From contig JAFGRR010000205.1 in assembly GCA_016935035.1 (NCBI GenBank), forward strand, positions 1-7,184: a stretch of 7,184 nucleotides of DNA. Direction: 5' to 3'. The notes below the pieces were generated by a model. The model did no database searches. It was not told the origin of the DNA and worked only from the letters and a program-made list of their open reading frames with translations. How positions within the stretch are numbered: position 1 is the stretch's first letter; the number at the start of each line of letters is the position of its first letter. The DNA is from Phycisphaerae bacterium. GTDB lineage: Bacteria; Planctomycetota; Phycisphaerae; UBA1845; Fen-1342. A program made the translations under genes and the position numbers. Below are positions 1 through 5,211 of this stretch, piece after piece.

Positions 1-308
1 ACAGCGCCGTCGCCGAGTCGAGCCGCATACTCTCTCGAGCGCGCGGCGAGGCGGGGCGCCTGCGTGCCGAGGCCCAGGGCTACAGTCAGACGCGCGTCAG
101 CCGCGCTCGCGGAGAGAGCGCCCGTTTCCTTAGTGTTCTGGCCGAATATCGCCGGCAGCCGGTGGTGTTTCAGCAGCGTCTGCTGCGTGACACGTTCGAG
201 AGCGTGCTGCCGAACGTCCGCACGTACATCCTCGACAGCCAGCCGGGTGATCCGACGACGAATTTGCGGATCATTGAGAGTGAGCGGGGTGGGGACGGCG
301 GAAATTAG
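1..308 (+). CDS. hflK: HflK-like SPFH/band-7 protein, C-terminal part (5' end outside window)
   Basis: An open frame with codons starting at position 3 runs from the left edge to a TAG at 306-308, giving 101 residues. It has no start codon in the window, so it is a partial gene. The translation contains RARGEAGRLRAEAQGY, then RARGESARFLSVLAEYRRQP, then a QQRLLRDTFESVLPNV stretch. This order (Ala/Glu/Arg-rich coiled coil, ARGE repeats, LAEYRR, RL...T.E.VL) matches the C-terminal end of HflK. HflK is a membrane-anchored SPFH protein that forms a large complex with HflC and modulates the FtsH protease. The hydrophilic tail after the EVL-like motif ends in ESERGGDGGN. HflC and generic SPFH proteins share the coiled coil, but the LAEYRR...RL pattern favours HflK. 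It converges on the minus-strand gene that ends at 434. Confidence 0.72.
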   Translation, partial: SAVAESSRILSRARGEAGRLRAEAQGYSQTRVSRARGESARFLSVLAEYRRQPVVFQQRLLRDTFESVLPNVRTYILDSQPGDPTTNLRIIESERGGDGGN

Positions 309-324
309 CGCGACCGTCTCAGTC

Positions 325-346
325 CCCCACGGCTGAAGCCATGGGG
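325..346. terminator. Imperfect hairpin in the convergent spacer; possible terminator or REP-like palindrome
   Basis: CCCCACGGCT (325-334) can pair with AGCCATGGGG (337-346), with one C-A mismatch and a GA apex, which in practice is a 4-nt loop. It begins 16 nt after the stop of the HflK-like gene. No T tract follows, so it is not a canonical intrinsic terminator. It may act as a processing or REP-like element, or help separate the two convergent genes. Confidence 0.4.
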
Positions 347-367
347 CACCCGAGTTTGGGGCACCCG
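343..367. repeat. Tandem 10-bp direct repeat GGGGCACCCG, period 15
   Basis: GGGGCACCCG occurs at 343-352 and again at 358-367, separated by AGTTT. The first copy begins in the 3' arm of the hairpin at 325-346. Two identical 10-mers 15 bp apart are unlikely to be functionless chance in such a short spacer, but with only two copies no role can be assigned. Confidence 0.6.
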
Positions 368-402
368 GATGTAACGTATGCGGCGCTCTACGGCTGCCAC
401 GG

Positions 403-434
403 GGGCGGCCGCCACGTTGCCGTGGGGCGGCCGC
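403..434. repeat. Direct repeat GGGCGGCCGC with a small hairpin between the copies
   Basis: GGGCGGCCGC occurs at 403-412 and 425-434, and the second copy reaches the stop codon of the minus-strand gene. CCACG (412-416) and CGTGG (421-425) between them form a 5-bp stem with a TTGC loop. No T tract is seen on either strand. It could be a weak 3'-end structure for the minus-strand gene or simply GC-rich sequence. Confidence 0.3.
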
Positions 435-3010
435 TACTTGGCGGCGTCCATCAGGATGTCGCCGACGGCTTGCCAGATGGCCTGGCGGAAGTCGGCGACC
501 TTGCCGGTGTCGTCGGGGTGCACGCGATTGGTCAGGGCGATGATGTACACGCCCTGTTCGGGATAGATGCGGATCGCCGTGCCGGTGTAGCCGGTGTGGC
601 CGTAGGCGAAGAGCTTGTCCACGCCGGTATCATCGGCGTCGGGCACGTACAAGTCCCAGAGCAGGCCGCGGCGGTCCTCGACGCCGTTGAGGTTCTTCTT
701 GCCGGCGTTCTGCACGCGCGTCATCTCGCTGATGGTCTCGGGTTTGAGGACGCGCACGCCGTCGAGCTCGCCGCCGTTGAGCATCATCTGGGCGAAGCGG
801 CCCAGATCCTGGGCGGTGCTGAACAGGCCGGCATTGCCAGAGACACCCGCCTGCATCGCGGCCAGCGGGTCATGCACCTGGCCCTGCAGGAAGCCGCCTT
901 CGCCGCGGCCATAGTCGGTCTGCGTTGTGGTGAGGCAGCGCGGCCACAGCTTCTCCGGCGGGTTGTAGCCGGTGTCCGTCATCTTCAGCGGCCCGAAGAC
1001 GTGCTCGGCGGCGAACTTGTCGATTGGCTGACCGCTGACCGCCTCGACGATCTCGGCACACAGGATCGCGTTCAGGCAACTGTAAATCACGGCTTCGCCA
1101 GGCGGACGTTGCAGATCGAGCTTGTGGATGTACGCGCGAATCGCGTCCGGGCATGGGAAGCCGTTGGCTTCCTTGATCGGCTTCTGCTGTGCCGCGCCGA
1201 CGTACGGCGGCATGCCAGACGTGTGCGTCATCAGGTGGTGAATCGTGACGCCTTTCTTCTCCGGCGTGTCGAACTCGGGCAGGTAACTGGCGACCGGGTC
1301 ATCGAGCTTCACGCGGCCCTGTTCGAGCAGGACCGCCATACTGGTGCCGGTCGCGATGGGCTTGGTCATCGACGCGAGATCGAAGACGGCATCGGCGGTC
1401 ATCGTGGCCGGCTTGGGCTCGGTGCAGCGATAGCCGTAGACCTTTTGCCATTGCTGGAAGCCGTCCGCGGTCTTGCGGCCCACGACGATCACCGCGCCGG
1501 GGATCTTACCGGCCTTGAGCTCGTCGGGGACAACGGCGTCGAGTGCTTCCTCCAGGCAGCGCATCCCACCATCCAGCGGCACCGTTTTCAGATCGAAGTC
1601 CCAACTCCACTCGTTGAAATAGAGGTTGTGGCCGTCGATCTCTATTTCGCCGCGCTGAAAGTCGTACGGCTCGCTGCGGAAGCTCGTCTTCGGTGGCACA
1701 AGGTCTTGGCCGTAGTCGAGGTTCACGATCATGCGGTAGGGATCCATGTGACCGCAGAAGAACTCTTGCACGCGCGGGTCGGCGTGCTTCTGAAGGCCGT
1801 TCGACGCATCTGCCGGCAGCCAGCCCCACGGCTCGACGTAGAACTCCGACCAGTCGTGCATGTTCCATTCGCCGGGCTTGGTCTGCCAGCCGGACTGCCA
1901 GCGGGCCGGGATGCCGGCGGCGCGGCAAAGTGTGATGAACGTCAGCCCCTGCACGCCGCAATCGCCGCGGCGCGCGGTCAGCGCCTTGGCCGAGATGTTG
2001 CGGATGGTGCTGTACTCCATCTCGGCGTACCACGGGATGTTCTCGTCAACCCAGCGGAAGATGGCGCGGGCTTTGCGCAGCGGATGCGTTTCGACACCGA
2101 CGATCTCTTGTACCAGTGACCCCACTTCGGGCGTGAAGACGATGTGCGGCGGCCGCTCGGCGGTGAACTCGCGGTACAGGTTGCTGGACGTGTCGTACGT
2201 CAACGCCTCGGCGTCGTTGATGTCGGGCACGTAGGCGCACGTAATGAACTCGAACTCGGCAACGAAACGCGGCGGCTGCTTGGGGTCTTCGATTGTCTGC
2301 TCGAAATAGACGGTGCGCTGCGGCGTGCCCTCCGGGGCGACGACGGCGCCGGGTGGATCGGTGGAGATCAGCCGAACTTCACGCTGCTGGCGGTAACGCT
2401 GCGGGAATGGCAGCCAGCAGCGGACTTTGGCGCCGGCGTGCACGTATTTGTTGCCTTCCTTCACGGTCAGCGTGTAGCGCACGTGGTGCTTCACCGGGGC
2501 GACAAACGGGCTGTCGGACTTGTCCGCCAGGTGGAGGATGCGCTCGATCAGCAGCGGCATGTCGAACGTGTCGCCGGCCGGCTCCGGGGGGAGCTGGCGG
2601 CGTTTCCTGGCCTCCTTGGACAGTTTGAAGAGCGTGCCGACGGCCCGCGAGAAGTAACGCGGCTGGCCGTCGATCATGCGGTGTTGCAGCACGTCTTCCT
2701 TGGTCCAGCGCGTCACGTCGTCGGCGGTGGCGTCGGGGGTTTCGGCCCGCACCCTGGCGAGAATCTCGTCGGCGCTCAGGCAGTAGTCGAGGCGAATGCG
2801 GCGGATGATCTCAAGCTCGATCGCAGCCGGTTCGGTCACCGGCGCTTCGGCATTGCTGATGTGCTCGCTCAGCAGCTTCTCGGCCGCCGCGAACTGGCCG
2901 GCGTCAACAAGCTGCCGGGCCTTTACGATCACGTCGTCATCGGCGTTCACGGCTGCCACACCGAGCGCACAGACGACGCCCACCAACCAGCGACTCACGG
3001 TACTGTTCAT
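434..3010 (-). CDS. Secreted transglutaminase-like / serine beta-lactamase-type hydrolase fusion protein
   Basis: The gene encodes 858 residues. Residues 1-23 look like a Sec signal peptide (Arg, hydrophobic core, VNA-D). Residues about 55-140 resemble the helical region preceding some bacterial transglutaminase domains (DYCLSADEIL, RMIDGQPRYFSRAVGTLF), and about 170-290 look beta-rich. A transglutaminase-like domain follows (about 295-405) with a plausible triad: Cys351 in RRGDCGVQ, His385 in MHDWSEFYVEPWGW and Asp401 in LPADASNG. From about 483 to 858 there is a class C beta-lactamase/esterase-type domain with S547-M-T-K550, Y643-S-C and H805-T-G807. The third residue of the Tyr motif is Cys where Asn or Asp is usual. 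Predicted activities are a cysteine peptidase or amidase plus a serine hydrolase, acting outside the cytoplasm; the substrate is unknown and may be peptidoglycan peptides or other peptides. The ATG start is supported by AGGAG five nt upstream (3016-3020). Confidence 0.88.
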   Translation of the reverse strand: MNSTVSRWLVGVVCALGVAAVNADDDVIVKARQLVDAGQFAAAEKLLSEHISNAEAPVTEPAAIELEIIRRIRLDYCLSADEILARVRAETPDATADDVTRWTKEDVLQHRMIDGQPRYFSRAVGTLFKLSKEARKRRQLPPEPAGDTFDMPLLIERILHLADKSDSPFVAPVKHHVRYTLTVKEGNKYVHAGAKVRCWLPFPQRYRQQREVRLISTDPPGAVVAPEGTPQRTVYFEQTIEDPKQPPRFVAEFEFITCAYVPDINDAEALTYDTSSNLYREFTAERPPHIVFTPEVGSLVQEIVGVETHPLRKARAIFRWVDENIPWYAEMEYSTIRNISAKALTARRGDCGVQGLTFITLCRAAGIPARWQSGWQTKPGEWNMHDWSEFYVEPWGWLPADASNGLQKHADPRVQEFFCGHMDPYRMIVNLDYGQDLVPPKTSFRSEPYDFQRGEIEIDGHNLYFNEWSWDFDLKTVPLDGGMRCLEEALDAVVPDELKAGKIPGAVIVVGRKTADGFQQWQKVYGYRCTEPKPATMTADAVFDLASMTKPIATGTSMAVLLEQGRVKLDDPVASYLPEFDTPEKKGVTIHHLMTHTSGMPPYVGAAQQKPIKEANGFPCPDAIRAYIHKLDLQRPPGEAVIYSCLNAILCAEIVEAVSGQPIDKFAAEHVFGPLKMTDTGYNPPEKLWPRCLTTTQTDYGRGEGGFLQGQVHDPLAAMQAGVSGNAGLFSTAQDLGRFAQMMLNGGELDGVRVLKPETISEMTRVQNAGKKNLNGVEDRRGLLWDLYVPDADDTGVDKLFAYGHTGYTGTAIRIYPEQGVYIIALTNRVHPDDTGKVADFRQAIWQAVGDILMDAAK

Positions 3011-3086
3011 GTGTGCTCCTGCTCAGCGGATGGTTCTCCAGGCGTGCTGCGTATCTCCGGGCAGAACCCGCGAGGCCACTGACTGA

Positions 3087-3108
3087 AGAGCCCCGGGCTC
3101 TGGCCCGG
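3087..3108. other. Two mutually exclusive GC-rich hairpins between the two minus-strand genes
   Basis: AGAGCC (3087-3092) pairs with GGCTCT (3096-3101). Alternatively CCGGGC (3093-3098) pairs with GCCCGG (3103-3108) around a TCTG loop. The arms overlap, so only one can form. They lie in the 191-nt gap between the creatininase stop and the fusion-protein start. No T tract follows on the minus strand, so termination is doubtful. They could be 5'-UTR structure of the fusion gene. Confidence 0.3.
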
Positions 3109-3201
3109 ACGGTCGTTCCTTTGCTTATCGCGTTCGACAGCGGTACGGATCAGACTATCGATGACGGTTTCGCATTCTACGTCCGCCACGGGGGGTGGAC
3201 G

Positions 3202-3975
3202 CTACGGTACGTGCGGAAAGCGGGCGTCGATCGGCGTGTTCGCCAACTCCGCCAGAAACGTGCCGATGCGCTCGCAGGCGATATCGAGGAACTTGTTGCC
3301 CTTCTCGGCCGATGCGCCCGCCGGGTTGCCGACGGCACAGTGGTCATTCAACTTGGCGAAATCGCGGCTGGTCGAAACCCAGCCCTTCTCCAAAGCCTCG
3401 AAGCGGAACGGCCGGATGTATCCGTCGCCCGCGTTTTGCATCTCTACCAGTTCAGGATGCAGCGCCAGGGCGATCGACGTCTCCCACTGGCCGGCGTGAT
3501 CGTCGCGGGCGTCGAAGATGTCGCCGTAGTGGTCCTTGGCCACCAGCCACCAGTTGCACAGAAAGACGTGCACGGGCAACTCGCTCTGAATCTGCCGCAC
3601 GAACGGCGTGAAGTTGTTGCCGCCGTGCGAGTTGATGATGACGATCTTGCGAATGCCGTGCTTGTGCAGCGAGACGACGATGTCGCGCGCGACGGCGTCG
3701 AGCGTGGCCTGCGAGACGTGGATCGACAGCGGAAACGCCATCAGGTTGCAGTCGACGCCATAGGGCAAAGTCGGCAGGCAAATGACTGATTCACATTTCG
3801 GCCAGGCCAGCTTGCAGCAACGTCGCGCGATCTCGGTCGCATCAAGCACGTCCTCGCCCTCGGGCAGGTGCCGATTATGGGCCTCGGTGGCTCCGATCGG
3901 CAGGACGGCGACTTCGTATTGCCGCTTGGAAATGCGGTACAGATTGGTCTTCAGCAGGTCCCACTCTTCGATCAT
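3202..3975 (-). CDS. Creatininase-family metal-dependent amidohydrolase
   Basis: The 257-residue protein has the usual length and order of the creatininase (creatinine amidohydrolase) family. Near the N terminus LPIGATEAHNRHLPEGED supplies the expected metal ligands Glu31, His33 and Asp42. NSHGGNN carries His117, the next ligand, and HAGQWETS carries Glu165, which fits the last one. The protein is probably a cytoplasmic zinc or manganese amidohydrolase. The EAHN form differs from the EQHG form of classical creatininases and of MftE-type peptidases, so creatinine is not necessarily the substrate. The ATG start at 3975 has GGGAG 9 nt upstream. It is transcribed divergently from the his leader and is followed after 191 nt by the fusion hydrolase gene on the same strand. 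A link with histidine metabolism is not shown. Confidence 0.9.
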   Translation of the reverse strand: MIEEWDLLKTNLYRISKRQYEVAVLPIGATEAHNRHLPEGEDVLDATEIARRCCKLAWPKCESVICLPTLPYGVDCNLMAFPLSIHVSQATLDAVARDIVVSLHKHGIRKIVIINSHGGNNFTPFVRQIQSELPVHVFLCNWWLVAKDHYGDIFDARDDHAGQWETSIALALHPELVEMQNAGDGYIRPFRFEALEKGWVSTSRDFAKLNDHCAVGNPAGASAEKGNKFLDIACERIGTFLAELANTPIDARFPHVP

Positions 3976-3999
3976 GGCGATGGTCTCCCAACGGCGGCT

Positions 4000-4028
4000 G
4001 TTCTAGCCGAAGCGGCGGCGGTCCGCAA
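4000..4028 (-). promoter_or_regulatory. Weak candidate promoter for the creatininase gene
   Basis: Read on the minus strand, TTGCGG (4023-4028) and TAGAAC (4000-4005) are 17 nt apart. The match to sigma70 is 3/6 and 4/6. The -10 box lies 24 nt before the ATG at 3975, which leaves room for a short leader with the GGGAG ribosome site. This rests only on spacing and partial consensus. Confidence 0.25.
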
Positions 4029-4093
4029 ACGCGCCCGACATGTAGCCACGGTCGCGCGCGAGCTGCGGCGAGAAGGCAAAACAGCCGACAAGA

Positions 4094-4121
4094 TTGACAG
4101 AGACGCCTGTTGGGCTATACT
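4094..4121 (+). promoter_or_regulatory. Sigma70-type promoter of the his operon
   Basis: A perfect -35 box TTGACA (4094-4099) and a 5/6 -10 box TATACT (4116-4121) are separated by 16 nt. It stands out in an otherwise GC-rich stretch and lies exactly where an attenuator promoter is needed. Transcription would start near G4129 or A4130, 2-3 nt before the leader-peptide ATG at 4132. It is the only strong promoter seen before hisG. Confidence 0.82.
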
Positions 4122-4131
4122 CATGCTTGAT

Positions 4132-4194
4132 ATGAATAACGTAGTCCTGAACAAGCTGCATCATCATCATCACGCGAACCATGTGGTCGGGTGA
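4132..4194 (+). CDS. hisL: his operon leader peptide with five consecutive histidines
   Basis: The 20-codon ORF encodes MNNVVLNKLHHHHHANHVVG and ends in TGA. Codons 10-14 are CAT CAT CAT CAT CAC, and codon 17 is a sixth His. Such a run just before a terminator and the his genes marks a ribosome-stalling leader peptide: shortage of charged tRNA-His pauses the ribosome on the His run and prevents termination. The peptide itself is probably inert. No Shine-Dalgarno sequence precedes it. An in-frame ATG at 4123 also exists, but it overlaps the region between the -10 box and the probable transcription start, so the 4132 start is preferred and would be read from a nearly leaderless transcript. It is analogous to enterobacterial hisL but not similar in sequence outside the His run. 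Confidence 0.9.
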   Translation: MNNVVLNKLHHHHHANHVVG

Positions 4195-4199
4195 TGGTG
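4165..4199 (+). promoter_or_regulatory. Attenuator 1:2 hairpin (His codons paired with leader stop region)
   Basis: CATCATCAC (4165-4173), the last three codons of the His run, pairs over 9 bp with GTGATGGTG (4191-4199), with one U-G wobble. The interior extends with CG (4175-4176) to CG (4188-4189) and ACC (4178-4180) to GGT (4185-4187) around an ATGT loop. A ribosome stalled on the His codons would cover the left arm and free the right arm. If the leader is untranslated this hairpin forms and leaves the terminator intact. Confidence 0.75.
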
Positions 4200-4235
4200 C
4201 GGACTTTTTCCTGAGCAAAACCATCGACGCCGACC
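4185..4235 (+). promoter_or_regulatory. Attenuator 2:3 antiterminator
   Basis: GGTCGG (4185-4190) pairs with CCGACC (4230-4235), and GATGGT (4193-4198) pairs with ACCATC (4220-4225). The GT at 4191-4192 can pair with AC at 4227-4228, leaving single G bulges on the right arm. The left arm overlaps the right arm of the 1:2 hairpin, and the right arm overlaps the 5' arm of the terminator, so the three structures exclude each other in the order expected for ribosome-mediated attenuation. The leader TGA lies within region 2, so a ribosome that finishes the peptide masks it and favours termination. Confidence 0.78.
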
Positions 4236-4257
4236 TCGGTCGGCGTCGTTTCTTTTT
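4225..4257 (+). terminator. Intrinsic terminator of the his attenuator (3:4)
   Basis: CGACGCCGAC (4225-4234) pairs perfectly with GTCGGCGTCG (4239-4248) around a CTCG tetraloop. The tract TTTCTTTTT (4249-4257) follows immediately. It sits 47 nt before the hisG start and after the promoter and leader peptide, so it can only act to stop his transcription early. It is the strongest terminator-like structure in the window. Confidence 0.9.
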
Positions 4258-4279
4258 GGGAACTGATCGCCGCCTGCCG

Positions 4280-4301
4280 AGGCTCCGCGTCAAAGGAGCC
4301 T
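4280..4301 (+). promoter_or_regulatory. Hairpin sequestering the hisG ribosome binding site
   Basis: AGGCTCC (4280-4286) is perfectly complementary to GGAGCCT (4295-4301), with loop GCGTCAAA. The 3' arm contains most of the hisG Shine-Dalgarno sequence AGGAG (4294-4298), six nt before the ATG. A weaker alternative, GCCT (4272-4275) with AGGC (4280-4283), would release it. The pairing is seen directly; a role in translational control is inferred. Confidence 0.5.
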
Positions 4302-4304
4302 GAG

Positions 4305-5180
4305 ATGTTACTGCGAGTGGCTGAATCCCCCCTTCGTCTTGGCATTCCCAAGGGCCGCATGAATGAGGGCGTGGTCAAGCTATTGGCCGACGCGGGTGTG
4401 CAGTTGCGGTCGGGGCCGCGTGATTATCGGCCGACAGTCGCCTTGCCCGGCCTTGAGGTCAAGATCCTCAAGCCGCAGAACATCCTGGAGATGCTGGCCG
4501 TCGGCTCACGCGACGTCGGTTTCGCCGGGGCGGACTGGGTCGCCGAGCTACAGGTCGACGTCGTCGAGTTGCTTGATACGGGGTTCGATCCGGTGCGGCT
4601 GGTGGCGGCGGCGCCGGCGGAGTTCCTGGTGGATGGGCAGTTGCCGCCGGGCGAACTCGTCATCGCGTCCGAGTATGAGCGCCTCACCAAACGCTGGATC
4701 GAGCGGCGGAGTCTCAGCGCCCGCTTCGTGCGCTCTTACGGTGCCACCGAGGTCTTTCCGCCGGAGGACGCCGACTGCATCGTCGATAACGCCGCCACCG
4801 GCTCGACCCTGCGGGCCAACGGTCTGGAGGTCGTGGATGAGATCATGCGCTCGTCCACGCGGCTCTTCGCCAATCCGGCGGCGCTCGATGATCCGCGGCG
4901 GCGCAAGGCCATCGACCAGCTTGTCACGTTGCTGCGATCGGTGTTGGATGCCCGGCAACGCGTCATGCTGGAGGTCAACGTGCCGGCCGACGCGCTCGAA
5001 ACAGTCGTCCAGATCATCCCCTGCATGCGTGAACCTACCATCGCGCCGCTGCACGGCGAGGCGGGTTTCGCTGTTAAAGCAGCGGTGCCGCGCGATCGCC
5101 TGCCGACGCTGATTACCGAACTGAAAGCTCGCGGCGGCACCGACGTGGTCGTCACGAATCTCTCGCAAATCGTGCCATAA
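4305..5180 (+). CDS. hisG: ATP phosphoribosyltransferase, long form (histidine biosynthesis step 1)
   Basis: HisG joins ATP and PRPP to give phosphoribosyl-ATP, the committed step of histidine synthesis. The 291-residue length is that of the long, homohexameric form that does not need HisZ. The N terminus LRLGIPKGRMNEGVVKLL and DVGFAGADWVAEL are typical of the two-lobed catalytic domain. The PRPP-binding loop is visible as ADCIVDNAATGSTLRANGL (about 156-174). Residues about 216-291 form the ACT-like regulatory domain (VMLEVNVPADALE, MREPTIAPL, ending VTNLSQIV), which in characterised long forms binds histidine for feedback inhibition. The start has AAAGGAG 6 nt upstream, within a hairpin. It is the first gene after the attenuator; hisC follows after 31 nt. 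Confidence 0.95.
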   Translation: MLLRVAESPLRLGIPKGRMNEGVVKLLADAGVQLRSGPRDYRPTVALPGLEVKILKPQNILEMLAVGSRDVGFAGADWVAELQVDVVELLDTGFDPVRLVAAAPAEFLVDGQLPPGELVIASEYERLTKRWIERRSLSARFVRSYGATEVFPPEDADCIVDNAATGSTLRANGLEVVDEIMRSSTRLFANPAALDDPRRRKAIDQLVTLLRSVLDARQRVMLEVNVPADALETVVQIIPCMREPTIAPLHGEAGFAVKAAVPRDRLPTLITELKARGGTDVVVTNLSQIVP

Positions 5181-5211
5181 GGCGACCAGGACGCAGCAGG
5201 AGGCCATCGAG

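Noticed and set aside
405..434. Two GCGGCCGC (NotI-type) sites as a sign of cloning
   Set aside because: They occur in a GC-rich spacer and one reaches the stop codon of a natural gene; no vector sequence is present.
341..2119. 592-codon plus-strand open frame opposite the fusion hydrolase gene
   Set aside because: It is antisense to a gene with clear catalytic motifs and a ribosome site. Its translation is low-complexity, rich in Val, Ala, Gly, Arg and His, as expected of the reverse strand of a GC-rich gene.
3007..3189. 60-codon GTG-started minus-strand frame overlapping the fusion gene start as ATGA
   Set aside because: It has no ribosome site, no recognisable motif and palindromic-looking content from the hairpins. 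It is kept only as a note in the findings.
3013..3789. 258-codon plus-strand frame over the creatininase gene, and a 312-codon plus-strand frame at 2144-3082
   Set aside because: Both are mirror frames of well-supported minus-strand genes, with no recognisable motif and no ribosome site of note.
4159..4173. Five-His run as an engineered His tag or vector remnant
   Set aside because: It sits in a natural leader ORF with matching attenuator stems and a terminator before his genes, with no cloning-vector sequence nearby.
3868..4194. A 108-codon frame that ends with the His-rich leader peptide
   Set aside because: The upstream codons cover the promoter and antisense creatininase sequence. The promoter at 4094-4121 means only the last 20 codons are transcribed in the his leader.
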